Under the pieces are notes generated by a model, which was given only the letters and a program-made list of their open reading frames with translations, was not told the origin of the DNA and ran no database searches. From Diplonema papillatum (lineage: Eukaryota > Euglenozoa > Diplonemea > Diplonemida > Diplonemidae), in contig JAPJBO010000963.1 in assembly GCA_030068145.1 (NCBI GenBank), positions 1-64,000 on the forward strand: DNA of 64,000 nt, written 5' to 3'. Positions 10,530 through 22,300 of this stretch are shown here, one piece after another. The translations under genes and the position numbers were made by a program. Every line of letters starts with the position of its first letter. The first letter of the stretch is position 1.

Positions 10530-10713
10530 GGAGGAGGAAGTCGGACAAGAAGCGGAGGCACCCCCCTATGTGCAAGCACCCCGATCCGGACCCCGGCGGC
10601 TTGTCGTCCATCAACACCAGCGGTACTCCATCCTTCGGAGGGGGAAGCGGACCCGGCTTCCGGGGACAGAGGAAGAGAAGAAGTCGCCGCTGCACGTCGA
10701 CTCGGTACCATCA

Positions 10714-12182
10714 ATGGACGTTGCGGTTCTTCGCCGACGAATGAACGCGCCGACGAGGAAGAGGTTCGATGAGACTTGGTCCCGGACGTTTTACCCGCAG
10801 ACGTTCCCTTCGAAGACGTCTTCACCTCCGGGTCGTTCCCGTTTCGAGGCGGCGCATGCGTTTGAGCTGGAAGAGCACGGAATCGCGGAACGTGCCGCTG
10901 GTCCGGGTAGAGACATGAACGTGCCGTTCACAGTCGTCGAGGAGAAGGAACGTCCCCCTTAGCCACGTGTCGAAGTATCTGCACGCGGTGAATCGAGAGT
11001 GCGGCTCGACCCGGGACTTCAGGTGTGGGTTCTACGGGATGGAGATTCCAGCTCCGTCTCGCCGACTTTTCGCCTTTCAGCGACGGCGACGGCAACTGGT
11101 GGCAATTGACGAGGCTACCGATTGGCCATTCGTGTGCACCCGAGCTGATGTACACATTGGCGTCGACGACCGCGGGGCACCCAGATTACGTCGACGGCAA
11201 GCATGCAGTGTCATCGGAGGTGCTGGTTCACGTCTGGGTGGACAACATCAGATACGCGGGGCCACGCAATCTCGTGTTGAAGGCGACGTCGTATCCGGAC
11301 GCCTTGGCTGCCGAGGCACGCATTACGTCGAAGGCTGCGGATACGAGGAACGCGGCATGCCGCTATGAGTTTCTTGGCGTCGACTGGAAGCATAGCGACG
11401 GCACCGTGGGCGTCTCCGCCAAGATGCAATCGCGTTTGCAGCGCGCCGAGGAGAGTGTTCGAGCGGGTAAGATGTCAGCCGCCGAAATCAAATCCCTGGC
11501 TGGTCGTTTGCTGCACGCGTCGGCGATTGCCGGAGTCTACGTGGGCGAGTACTACTTCGCCCTGAAGTTCTTTCGACTGACGAACGCCCTCAATCGGGGC
11601 GAGAAGTGTCTTGACGAGAACGTGGTTCTGTCACACGGTCTGCAGCGCGCGCTCCCCTCGTGGATGCAGCGTGTTCAGCGTCGCCGAATTGTTCCAGTCG
11701 CTGCTCAATCGCCGAAGTTGGCAGTGTTCGTGGATGCCAGCCTTGATGGTTGGGGAGGTGTACTCGTCGACGTCGACACCAACGACATGGTAGTCGTCGG
11801 CTCTTGTTGGAATCGTGTGGAGAAGCGCCTCCACATAAACCAGCTTGAAGCTATGGCCTTCGAGAGATCCGTGAAGGCCATCTCGCCGGCGTACGCCGGG
11901 TCCACGGTAACGGTCATCGTGGACAACACCTCTGTGCAAGGGGTGGCCCGAAAGGGCGCGTGTTTACGATCGCATATCTTGAACGATGCGGTTGTTCGTG
12001 CTTTGTTGTGTTTGCAGCAACTGAAGGTTGCGCTGTCCGTTAGGTGGGACTGGAGCGCAGGGAATCCCGCTGATCTGCCATCGCGGGTGCCGTTGGCATC
12101 TCTCACCGAACAAAACTTTTCGGATATGTCACTGGCGGTCAGGAGCTTTGTTCTGACTGGCGTCATGGGTCCGGCGGTGTGA
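10714..12182 (+). pseudogene. RT / RNase H, subunit I-u2, with 74-bp deletion
   Basis: GAACG is joined directly to TCCCCCTTAG near 10952, removing the fingers segment and ending the first frame in a stop. The motif A context reads IPAPSRR (CCG) instead of IPAASRR. RNase H is intact. Confidence 0.82.
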
Positions 12183-12330
12183 CCTCCTGGGCTAGCCTGT
12201 TCTCTCACCAACCGTGGCTATCTCGGGGGGGTTACCCCAACGGAAGTGATTTCTCCCCTTTTCCCCTTTCTCCTGAGCTGGAAAGACAGAAGCATGTGCC
12301 CATGCCTGAGTGAGTAGCCGGCGGAGAATT

Positions 12331-12408
12331 CTTGCGATCCATCGTGGGAATTCCACAAAGGCAAACGAACGCTCTCCAGGAATATATCGGTTGGCCGGGT
12401 AGGAATTT
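12331..12408 (-). repeat. Right inverted-repeat arm, subunit I-u2
   Basis: It has no left arm of its own within the subunit. Confidence 0.72.
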
Positions 12409-12574
12409 AGAAGGAGGGCTCACCGGGTTCCAGCAAAGTTTGCTGAGCCGGACGTCCAGTAGCTGTACCCCCTTCTGCAATACCTATGCCTCTTCTGTGG
12501 TGTCATCTGCCTCGCACGTGGGGGCCTCATAGCACCCACATGAACAAAAACATTCTTCGCATCGTAAAACATAC

Positions 12575-12696
12575 ATTTTTTGTTCTGCACGTCGACCTTG
12601 GCACCAGCTGCGATCAATTCCTTGACAACTTTCGAGTGACCGTTGTCGCTGGCAAGATGCAGAGCCGTGTTACCATCTGTGTCATTAGGTGAGCGG
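12575..12696 (-). CDS. Ankyrin-repeat exon, variant B
   Basis: Reads TALHLASDNGHSKVV and ends VDVQNKK, 122 bp between the splice-like sites. It differs from variant A at the residue after LH, the two before GH, the one after GHS, and by three extra bases at the donor edge. The base next to GAGCGG on the + strand also differs (ATTAGG for ATTGGG). Confidence 0.7.
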
Positions 12697-12999
12697 CTAA
12701 AATGTACAACGACACGAACACAATGTGTGGGTGGTAGCAATCAGATGCAGACTGCATCACGGGCAGCCTGAAGCGGGAGGTGTTACTTTCAGATTCACGT
12801 CTCAGGGTCGAGACGCAGGCGACAGAGAATGGATGATCTTGGGCAAACACAAATCTTCCGTGTCATGTGGTGACATGTGGCATCTTCTTGTCCGGAAAGT
12901 ACATGTTGTGAGCCGCTCTCCACATTGGAATTCGGTGTTTTTCTTTGGTTCCATCTTTGTTTGATAAGGGAACAAGGGAAAACGACATTCACCGATCTG

Positions 13000-13188
13000 C
13001 TATGTATCATCCTGCTTCTTGCATGTCAAAACGTTGTGACCCGAATCACCACATCTGGTGCACTTTCGTTTCTTTGCTGCTGGCGGTGGGTCACTTGACG
13101 TGCCGCGCTTGGAGCCCTTTCGTGGTTTGTTGATTACCCTCGGAGCATATTCGTTTGCAACAACCACATCGAAGGGGACGGACCTCAC
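13000..13188 (-). pseudogene. Zinc-knuckle fragment, I-u2
   Basis: Translation identical to the first copy. Confidence 0.6.
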
Positions 13189-13278
13189 CCTTGCTTTTCA
13201 TCCTTCGCTTTTTTCCCTGCCCCCCAAGAGCGGTACCGTCACGGGAGGAAGTATCATATTATACCCACGGTTGGCATG

Positions 13279-13451
13279 TAATAATTATTATTAGATTTGA
13301 TTAGATTTTATTAGATATTATTAGCCTGATTATTACGTATTATTAGATCTAATAATGGGTAATAACTAATAATTTCTAATAATTATTATTACCTGGTAAT
13401 AATTTCTCATAACTTCTAACAAAGTCTAATAATTTCTAATAATCTAATAAT
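13279..13451. repeat. TAATA-rich cluster (left type), I-u2
   Basis: Same as the first copy, with the palindrome at 13385-13403. Confidence 0.85.
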
Positions 13452-13878
13452 CGCCTGCAGAGAGTCCCCAGGAAGTGGGAGGATCAGGGAAAGACTACTC
13501 AGTCGGGCTAGGGTCTTGGCAATGAAGCCGCGAAAATGGAGGGAACCCAGAAATCAAAGTAGCTACGGCCCAAATCTCAAAACATCACCGATTTAGCTCT
13601 CGGTGAAAATATCAGATTCAGCTTTCGGTGAAGATCTGCAGATTGTTCCTTCCATCTCACATTTTGCACTCAGCCCAAAACTCTCATGCGAGTTCAAAAT
13701 CTGCGAGTTCGTGAGCGCAAACCCGGCGCCCGCCCAGAAAACATCACGGTCCCGGACGATGCTCAATGGCGACAAACGCAAAGAAGAAGAGACACGAAAA
13801 CAACACCAGAATCCATGCCAGGCAAGAGACTGGGTGGCCTGGCAGTGCAAGCCAAGCGGTGATGCCAAGGTGCTTGCC
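13452..13878. other. Tail of subunit I-u2
   Basis: Same as 8112-8538 and likewise fused to the next Gag. Confidence 0.5.
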
Positions 13879-14731
13879 ATGTTTGCGGAGGTGGCAGGGT
13901 TCGATCTGCAGCACCTTCTGGCGGTGTTGCTCATGCTGGAGAGCAAGGATGCCTTGTCCGTAAACAAGGCCGTCGCGAAGGTGGTTCCGGGTTTCGTGGT
14001 GCCGCCACCAGGTCCGAGGCCGAAGGAGGATGCATCAAGTAAGTCGTTTGGCGAGGCAACGACACAACAGCAGTTGCAGCAAATACTCATGCAACAACAG
14101 CGCCAGCAGGAAATGATGATGCAGAGGTTGCAACAGGTGCAGCAGGAGTTGCAAACGGTGAAGGCGCAAGCAGCTGCATGGCCGCCCGCTCCGCAGCAGC
14201 ACTGGCCGGAGGAAAAATGCCGACTCTTCTTGCGCTCCAGCGGGAGACGGGCTTCAGCCTCGCGGCCAGCCCGCGACTTCGAGTTCGACGAGGCCGGCAT
14301 TTGCTGGCTACACGGAGGACGCAACAGACGTCCGAGAGTGGGAAGGAGCCATGGCAACGGACGTTGCCGGGCTTGTACAAGACCTCCGTCTCAAGTACCT
14401 GAACGGTACGGCGCTGGCCGGCAGCTTCGGGCGCTTGCGCGACTGGGTTGAGGGAGTCGCGCACGGTGGTGGCTGGACGTACAATTTGGAGATTGTACGT
14501 TTGGGCAACAACCTCCTGCAGGAGGTCAGGCTGCACCACTACTGGTGCACGAAACAACTGCCGCGCGCGGCGAGCTGGCTCAGACGTCGGACGACCCGAT
14601 GGAGAGGGCAGCTGCCAAGGTCGAGTGTGCGCGGGCCAAGAAGTGGGAGTGCACGTCCGCGATTCGGCGGCAAAGGTAGCAAGAAAGGATACGCCGCGGC
14701 TCAGGGAAACGTGAGACCCGGGGGAAAGTGA
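13879..14731 (+). pseudogene. Gag-like, frameshifted, subunit I-u3
   Basis: As I-u2, with the same upstream fusion (ATG at 13759). A silent TCG to TCA change in an early serine codon is shared with IV-u2 and IV-u3. Confidence 0.6.
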
Positions 14732-14920
14732 CTGGCCCTCCCCCGGGCCCGGTGGGAGGCGACACTCCCGCATCTGCCAGTAAGGAACGGTCGGCCGCGA
14801 CAGCTCGCCGGTGCCCGACCGGTGAACGTAAGTTTACCCGGAAGCGCGAAAACCAGCTTCACGCGCTTTCGAGGTTCAACGCCCGTGCTCGGAAGTCGGC
14901 CAACAGCAATCGGACGGGCG

Positions 14921-15869
14921 ATGTTTGACCTGATCGCCAGCAGGGTTGGAACCACGGTGCCGCGTGGGGTGCAGGCGAAGCACCGGGAACGGCGGGTTTC
15001 GTCCGAGGAGGCGATGCAACGCCTGCGCCATTTTGTTGGCAAGGCATGGGCGGATTCGACAGTGCAGGACCGCCAGAATTTGTGGCACCGCTTCCAGGCA
15101 TGGCCGGATATGCAGGGATTGCCGGCGGATCCGGATACAGCAACCCAATTTGTCGTGGCGACAGTGGTCGAGCCGCAGGGCATGCTGGCGTATACCCGCC
15201 TCCTTTCAGCGGTCTTTGGCCACCTTGGGGTGGATGCCCGGCCCCTCCTATCGTTGGCCACGGTCCTCCGTGGTTCAGGAGGCAATATTCCCCTGGAGCA
15301 AGCCCTATCAGTGCCGAGGGAGGTGTTGTTAGCTTGGGCATTCCGACAGACTCCTCGCGTGCGTGCGGCAGTTTTGATCGCGTGGAAGACGGCTTCGCGG
15401 TGGGGCGACGTTCAAAATCTCTCCCGTGCGTGTTTTCCTCTCATCTCGAACACGGAGATTAGTGGTCGACTGGAACACGCTGCCGAAGGGCCGTCGGGGC
15501 AACCCGTTCTGCAGAAGCAAGGTAGTTGCGATCCGGGGACCGCTGACCCGGGAGATCGCGGAGTTGCTGCGGGGCCTCGGGAACTTTCAACAGTTGTGCC
15601 CCCTCTCGACGGATCAGTTCAGCAGACTGCTCGGAGCGGACAACGCGACGAAGCTGTACTCCGCGCACAGCGTGAAGAGGGGCGCCATCGACCACTTGAT
15701 GAACATGAAGGCTGCGGGAGCTCCGTTCGCGCTGCAGTTGATTTCGCGCCTGGCGAAGCACACGAACGACGCCGATCCGACCGTGGCCAACATGACGGTC
15801 AGGTACACGTCGGATCCGGTGGCGCTGGCGCGGGTTCTTCAGACCGGGGACGTGACAAGGTACCTCTGA
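14921..15869 (+). pseudogene. Tyrosine recombinase, frameshifted, subunit I-u3
   Basis: Identical translation and identical break. Confidence 0.8.
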
Positions 15870-16053
15870 GGAGGAGGAAGTCGGACAAGAAGCGGAGGCA
15901 CCCCCCTATGTGCAAGCACCCCGATCCGGACCCCGGCGGCTTGTCGTCCATCAACACCAGCGGTACTCCATCCTTCGGAGGGGGAAGCGGACCCGGCTTC
16001 CGGGGACAGAGGAAGAGAAGAAGTCGCCGCTGCACGTCGACTCGGTACCATCA

Positions 16054-17522
16054 ATGGACGTTGCGGTTCTTCGCCGACGAATGAACGCGCCGACGAGGAA
16101 GAGGTTCGATGAGACTTGGTCCCGGACGTTTTACCCGCAGACGTTCCCTTCGAAGACGTCTTCACCTCCGGGTCGTTCCCGTTTCGAGGCGGCGCATGCG
16201 TTTGAGCTGGAAGAGCACGGAATCGCGGAACGTGCCGCTGGTCCGGGTAGAGACATGAACGTGCCGTTCACAGTCGTCGAGGAGAAGGAACGTCCCCCTT
16301 AGCCACGTGTCGAAGTATCTGCACGCGGTGAATCGAGAGTGCGGCTCGACCCGGGACTTCAGGTGTGGGTTCTACGGGATGGAGATTCCAGCTCCGTCTC
16401 GCCGACTTTTCGCCTTTCAGCGACGGCGACGGCAACTGGTGGCAATTGACGAGGCTACCGATTGGCCATTCGTGTGCACCCGAGCTGATGTACACATTGG
16501 CGTCGACGACCGCGGGGCACCCAGATTACGTCGACGGCAAGCATGCAGTGTCATCGGAGGTGCTGGTTCACGTCTGGGTGGACAACATCAGATACGCGGG
16601 GCCACGCAATCTCGTGTTGAAGGCGACGTCGTATCCGGACGCCTTGGCTGCCGAGGCACGCATTACGTCGAAGGCTGCGGATACGAGGAACGCGGCATGC
16701 CGCTATGAGTTTCTTGGCGTCGACTGGAAGCATAGCGACGGCACCGTGGGCGTCTCCGCCAAGATGCAATCGCGTTTGCAGCGCGCCGAGGAGAGTGTTC
16801 GAGCGGGTAAGATGTCAGCCGCCGAAATCAAATCCCTGGCTGGTCGTTTGCTGCACGCGTCGGCGATTGCCGGAGTCTACGTGGGCGAGTACTACTTCGC
16901 CCTGAAGTTCTTTCGACTGACGAACGCCCTCAATCGGGGCGAGAAGTGTCTTGACGAGAACGTGGTTCTGTCACACGGTCTGCAGCGCGCGCTCCCCTCG
17001 TGGATGCAGCGTGTTCAGCGTCGCCGAATTGTTCCAGTCGCTGCTCAATCGCCGAAGTTGGCAGTGTTCGTGGATGCCAGCCTTGATGGTTGGGGAGGTG
17101 TACTCGTCGACGTCGACACCAACGACATGGTAGTCGTCGGCTCTTGTTGGAATCGTGTGGAGAAGCGCCTCCACATAAACCAGCTTGAAGCTATGGCCTT
17201 CGAGAGATCCGTGAAGGCCATCTCGCCGGCGTACGCCGGGTCCACGGTAACGGTCATCGTGGACAACACCTCTGTGCAAGGGGTGGCCCGAAAGGGCGCG
17301 TGTTTACGATCGCATATCTTGAACGATGCGGTTGTTCGTGCTTTGTTGTGTTTGCAGCAACTGAAGGTTGCGCTGTCCGTTAGGTGGGACTGGAGCGCAG
17401 GGAATCCCGCTGATCTGCCATCGCGGGTGCCGTTGGCATCTCTCACCGAACAAAACTTTTCGGATATGTCACTGGCGGTCAGGAGCTTTGTTCTGACTGG
17501 CGTCATGGGTCCGGCGGTGTGA
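16054..17522 (+). pseudogene. RT / RNase H, subunit I-u3, with 74-bp deletion
   Basis: Same deletion and same proline variant as I-u2. Confidence 0.82.
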
Positions 17523-17670
17523 CCTCCTGGGCTAGCCTGTTCTCTCACCAACCGTGGCTATCTCGGGGGGGTTACCCCAACGGAAGTGATTTCTCCCCTT
17601 TTCCCCTTTCTCCTGAGCTGGAAAGACAGAAGCATGTGCCCATGCCTGAGTGAGTAGCCGGCGGAGAATT

Positions 17671-17748
17671 CTTGCGATCCATCGTGGGAATTCCACAAAG
17701 GCAAACGAACGCTCTCCAGGAATATATCGGTTGGCCGGGTAGGAATTT
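17671..17748 (-). repeat. Right inverted-repeat arm, subunit I-u3
   Basis: It has no left arm of its own within the subunit. Confidence 0.72.
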
Positions 17749-17914
17749 AGAAGGAGGGCTCACCGGGTTCCAGCAAAGTTTGCTGAGCCGGACGTCCAGT
17801 AGCTGTACCCCCTTCTGCAATACCTATGCCTCTTCTGTGGTGTCATCTGCCTCGCACGTGGGGGCCTCATAGCACCCACATGAACAAAAACATTCTTCGC
17901 ATCGTAAAACATAC

Positions 17915-18033
17915 ATTTGTTCTGCACGTCGACCTTGGCACCAGCTGCGATCAATTCCTTGACAACTTCTGAGTGACCGTTGAAGCTGGCAGCATGCAGA
18001 GCCGTGTTACCATCTGTGTCATTGGGTGAGCGG
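17915..18033 (-). CDS. Ankyrin-repeat exon, variant C
   Basis: Reads TALHAASFNGHSEVV and ends VDVQNK, 119 bp. It is close to variant A, with His to Asn before GH and a different donor edge (AAAT for AACA). Confidence 0.7.
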
Positions 18034-18336
18034 CTAAAATGTACAACGACACGAACACAATGTGTGGGTGGTAGCAATCAGATGCAGACTGCATCACGGG
18101 CAGCCTGAAGCGGGAGGTGTTACTTTCAGATTCACGTCTCAGGGTCGAGACGCAGGCGACAGAGAATGGATGATCTTGGGCAAACACAAATCTTCCGTGT
18201 CATGTGGTGACATGTGGCATCTTCTTGTCCGGAAAGTACATGTTGTGAGCCGCTCTCCACATTGGAATTCGGTGTTTTTCTTTGGTTCCATCTTTGTTTG
18301 ATAAGGGAACAAGGGAAAACGACATTCACCGATCTG

Positions 18337-18525
18337 CTATGTATCATCCTGCTTCTTGCATGTCAAAACGTTGTGACCCGAATCACCACATCTGGTGCAC
18401 TTTCGTTTCTTTGCTGCTGGCGGTGGGTCACTTGACGTGCCGCGCTTGGAGCCCTTTCGTGGTTTGTTGATTACCCTCGGAGCATATTCGTTTGCAACAA
18501 CCACATCGAAGGGGACGGACCTCAC
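18337..18525 (-). pseudogene. Zinc-knuckle fragment, I-u3
   Basis: Translation identical to the first copy. Confidence 0.6.
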
Positions 18526-18615
18526 CCTTGCTTTTCATCCTTCGCTTTTTTCCCTGCCCCCCAAGAGCGGTACCGTCACGGGAGGAAGTATCATATTATA
18601 CCCACGGTTGGCATG

Positions 18616-18788
18616 TAATAATTATTATTAGATTTGATTAGATTTTATTAGATATTATTAGCCTGATTATTACGTATTATTAGATCTAATAATGGGTAAT
18701 AACTAATAATTTCTAATAATTATTATTACCTGGTAATAATTTCTCATAACTTCTAACAAAGTCTAATAATTTCTAATAATCTAATAAT
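18616..18788. repeat. TAATA-rich cluster (left type), I-u3
   Basis: Same as the first copy, with the palindrome at 18722-18740. Confidence 0.85.
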
Positions 18789-19807
18789 CGCCTGCAGAGA
18801 GTCCCCAGGAAGTGGGAGGATCAGGGAAAGACTACTCAGTCGGGCTAGGGTCTTGGCAATGAAGCCGCGAAAATGGAGGGAACCCAGAAATCAAAGTAGC
18901 TACGGCCCAAATCTCAAAACATCACCGATTTAGCTCTCGGTGAAAATATCAGATTCAGCTTTCGGTGAAGATCTGCAGATTGTTCCTTCCATCTCACATT
19001 TTGCACTCAGCCCAAAACTCTCATGCGAGTTCAAAATCTGCGAGTTCGTGAGCGCAAACCCGGCGCCCGCCCAGAAAACATCACGGTCCCGGACGATGCT
19101 CAATGGCGACAAACGCAAAGAAGAAGAGACACGAAAACAACACCAGAATCCATGCCAGGCAAGAGACTGGGTGGCCTGGCAGTGCAAGCCAAGCGGTGAT
19201 GCCAAGGTGCTTTTAGGCAATGATATTGTATTAGTGTCGCCCCATAGTGCACTTAATCACCGCAAGTCCCAGCGCTTCATCAAAGCGGTTGTGGGCAAGC
19301 CGTGGTGAAAAGGCAGGACGTGACAATGGTGCTTGCAGAAGACAGCCCGAAGAACCGGCAGAAGATTCCAAGGAGGCCGTACATTCTGTGTGCAGATGAA
19401 AGTGAAATGACACCGGGATCTTATTGTCTGCTTCGGTCGGGTTCCAGCGAATGCCGAAACGCACCACGCACATCATCAAAGACCACATGCAACGGACTGT
19501 ATGCCCAGCGAGCGGGATTCGTGCTCAAAAGAAGGTTTCCCAGATGAAGTTAAACCCCCATTCTGCCCTAAGAATACGGGTTCTGGCGGGTAGAGGTCGC
19601 ATACCCCACATGCCACATCATCGTCCTCTGCCGGGATCTTGCCTCAAACCTCTCCTACCTCTTTTGGCATCCTTCCATTTCGACTTAGCAACTAACGGAA
19701 TTGCGAACGGGATGAAAGGAACAGCTTGGACGCACCAACACCCACTGTGACGATCACCTTCCACTCCTAGGGGCACTTTTGCTGTGAGAATGCATGGGAA
19801 AGTCAGG
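18789..19807. other. Full tail of long unit I
   Basis: The subunit tail continues past GTGCTT into about 600 bp found only at long-unit ends. Frames of about 80-120 codons (+ 18940-19308, + 19302-19547, - 19231-19488) show no recognised family. Confidence 0.5.
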
Positions 19808-19974
19808 TAATAATGGATTATTACCTGGTAATAATATCTAACAATAGGTAATAACTTCTAATAATCAGGTAATAATATCTAATAATTTCAGGAACCAGGT
19901 AATAATATCTAATAATTTCTAATAAAATCTAATAATTTGGGGCGGATTTCGGAAATCTAATAATAGGTAATAAT
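19808..19974. repeat. TAATA-rich cluster (right type), unit I
   Basis: A second, differently ordered TAATA cluster present once per long unit. It contains the same 19-bp palindrome at 19817-19835, then GGAACCAGG and GGGGCGGATTTCGG islands. Confidence 0.85.
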
Positions 19975-20684
19975 CGTGGCGGTTTTGGGGGGGCGCCAGG
20001 TTTATTTCCGGCCAACATTTTTTCCAACCAACATTTTTTTGGTAAAAGCAAGTTGTACTTAGCAGATTTCATACTACACCTAGTCAGGCAGGGCCTTCAC
20101 CGGAAGCTGTTCTCCCGCGCTACAGGGATAGCGCAAGGGTTTGCTGGGATCGCCGACGGCTTAGATGTATCCACGGGCCGTCATGATCGCCATCACCGAC
20201 GACTTCTTAGCCTCCCAGGGCCATCCCAAGCCACCCAAAAGCACGTCCAAGTGGAGCTTTGGTCTTGGAGAGTAAGAGCGGGAATCCGGTTGAGGAGCCA
20301 CGTCGTTGCCGACTTACCGTGATGATGCTCATGGTCGACTCGAGTTTCGTCGGCTCTGCCGCCTTTTGCCACGGTGGAAGGACCCACCAGCGACTGTGCC
20401 CGGCCTCGCTCCCGCGAGCGATTGCGTTGATCGATCAAAAAATATTGCATGCCTAATACTCTCCAGGGAAAAGACTTTCGAAAAGGGGTACTTTGGACCT
20501 ACGGAAGTGGCCGGGAACACGGTATTTGGCCATCTGTGCTACTTTCCTTCACCACAAGACTGGTATCCTGCGACCCGCTGTTCCTCATTTCCTTCAGCTC
20601 CTGTATTCCAAGGATTCCTGCTCCCGAACTGTCGCTTTTCAGCCTACGGTTTTCAGGGCTACGGTTGGGTAACTTGAGGATGAC
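19975..20684. other. Spacer before long unit II
   Basis: Begins with the right-arm part of the hairpin (GGCGCCAGGTTTATTTCCGG) without the left arm. About 650 bp without a recognised gene follow. A - strand frame around 20120-20290 (for example LLGGLGWPWEAKKS) looks protein-like but ends quickly. Confidence 0.5.
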
Positions 20685-21244
20685 CAGCCGCACGAAGAAG
20701 ACCAAGAAGATTCACAACAGCATCGGCAAGGTAGGCAAGACGGGGGTCCGGTACACTTGAATGTCTACAAACCAGCACCTCATCACGACTTCAGGTCAAG
20801 CATATATATGGAGGCGGTGCCGCGACGACCACGTGCTGTGCACCTCGTTGAGAAGGGAGCGATTCTCAGCAGGATACTTGGTGCTTGCAGTGACTTCTTT
20901 GCACCGAGAGATGAGAGCAGGGAAATGTTACAGGGAAATGTTAACGAGGGTTTAGCACGAGATGGTTCCACGTGGGTTGCTGCCACCTCCAATCAAAGAA
21001 GTTCTGGACTTGGCTTCTGGGAGGAGCACCCCGGATCCACGCCATGCCCCAACTGTGTTGTGCGCCGAGACAGCTGCGAACAGAGAAGGATGCATAGACC
21101 GGGACATGTCAGACGTTCATCAAAGACACGACTCCGCAAGCCTCATGTCCACCACCAGCTGGGTACCGAGTAGGGACGGCGAGCGATTCTGGGTGGTTGA
21201 GGGGGGGAAATCTGCTAAGTACCCAAAAAACCTGCAAAAATGGT

Positions 21245-21307
21245 GGCCGGAAATAAACCTGGCGGTTTTGCCCGGTTTTTGGGGGGGCGCCAGGTTTATT
21301 TCCGGCC
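21245..21307. repeat. Hairpin, unit II copy
   Basis: Same arms and loop as at 641-703. A leader deletion begins a few bases after its ATTTTTAGA extension. Confidence 0.85.
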
Positions 21308-21776
21308 AACATTTTTAGACCAGACCTTTGTTCCCTTGAGCATATATGGGACTCCCGCAAAGGCTGGTTGAATGGGCGTGCGGACTTTTAACCTTATTTC
21401 GTCGCCTGTTCTCTTCGACCGTTGGGCTAGCTTAAGAGCCACATCCATCACACTTGGGCGGATGGTTTGCTGACGACATCCGCAGGTTGATCAGAGCGTT
21501 GAAGAGAGCGGCGCCTGACCCTGAGAGCGACGAGCCCCGAGGCGCCGCACAGTCCCGTCAGATCTTCGGCTTCGTGCGGACCGTTGGCGAGTACGACTTC
21601 GCAGCGACCGAAACGGGCGACGACGCAAAAACCTTCCATATCTCTTACCTTAAACTTACGTTTGTCAGCATAATCGTCCTCACCAAACCTCTTCTTCCAA
21701 GCTGCCCTTAGTGCCGCAGGGTATCTGCAATCCCAAACGTCCGACGTCGGAAGAGGCGATTGCGACATTTGAAAAG

Positions 21777-21855
21777 AAATTCCTACCCGGCCAACCGATA
21801 TATTCCTGGAGAGCGTTCGGTTGCCTTTTGTGGAATTCCGACGATGGAGCGCAAG
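21777..21855 (+). repeat. Left inverted-repeat arm, unit II
   Basis: Same arm as at 2619. It is paired with 23996-24073, but only about 2.3 kb apart because the body is deleted. Confidence 0.75.
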
Positions 21856-22300
21856 ACGGGAGTAGAAGCCTCCGAGGCCTCCCGGACGATACGACCCTTC
21901 TGACACTGGAGAGGCTTCCGATGTGGGCACTTCCGGTGCGTGTGCCCAGTCCTGAGCTGTACCGCAGAGTACAGGACTTGGTGAGAGCGCGTGATCAGAG
22001 CTCTCCTGCGCTGGGCAGTCCCGCAACACCGGTTGAGAAGAGGTCAACGTCTCAGCGGCCGGCGCTAAAGCGTGCCCTCGAGGACGTCCCCCTGATGCGG
22101 CCCGCCCTCGCATGAGGAGCCTGTACACGACTGCAGGCACCAGGAGGGTCAACAACTCGAACACGGCCACGTACAGGGAGTGGCGTGCGAGCGAGGGCGT
22201 GCATCCATACCCGACGACGGTCCGGAGGCTTGAGAACTTCGGCGGATACCTGTAGGCATGAAAGATCGGTCGTACGCTCGTAATCGACGTGCTCGAAATC

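Larger units (their letters stand above)
8539..13878 (+). repeat. 5.34-kb subunit I-u2
   Basis: This is a direct tandem copy of the preceding subunit without the long-unit leader. The Gag ATG follows GTGCTTGCC directly. Confidence 0.92.
13879..19212 (+). repeat. 5.34-kb subunit I-u3
   Basis: This is the last of three subunits in unit I. After GTGCTT the sequence continues as TTAGGCAATG, the normal tail of the long unit, instead of a new Gag. Confidence 0.92.
1..20684 (+). repeat. Long tandem unit I (5' end outside window), contains three 5.34-kb subunits
   Basis: The window opens inside this unit; the same sequence restarts at 20685, 30529, 40276 and 60939. Order: leader, retroelement body, antisense ankyrin/zinc-knuckle block, TAATA cluster, tail. 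The body-to-tail part is repeated three times, so this unit is about twice as long as unit III. Near-identity between units was judged by reading matching lines across the window. Confidence 0.93.
20685..22300. other. Leader region of long unit II, shortened
   Basis: Three blocks present in unit I are missing, including the whole minisatellite. The junctions are at about 21319, 21343 and 21458. Immediately before Gag, an insertion TACGCTCGT stands where unit I has a single A. Confidence 0.6.

Noticed and set aside
20674..20759. Frame reading MTSRTKK...GKVGKTGVRY, similar to the start of ribosomal protein eL43 (L37A)
   Set aside because: Only about ten residues match loosely and the frame stops at once. 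A captured first exon is possible but not supported.
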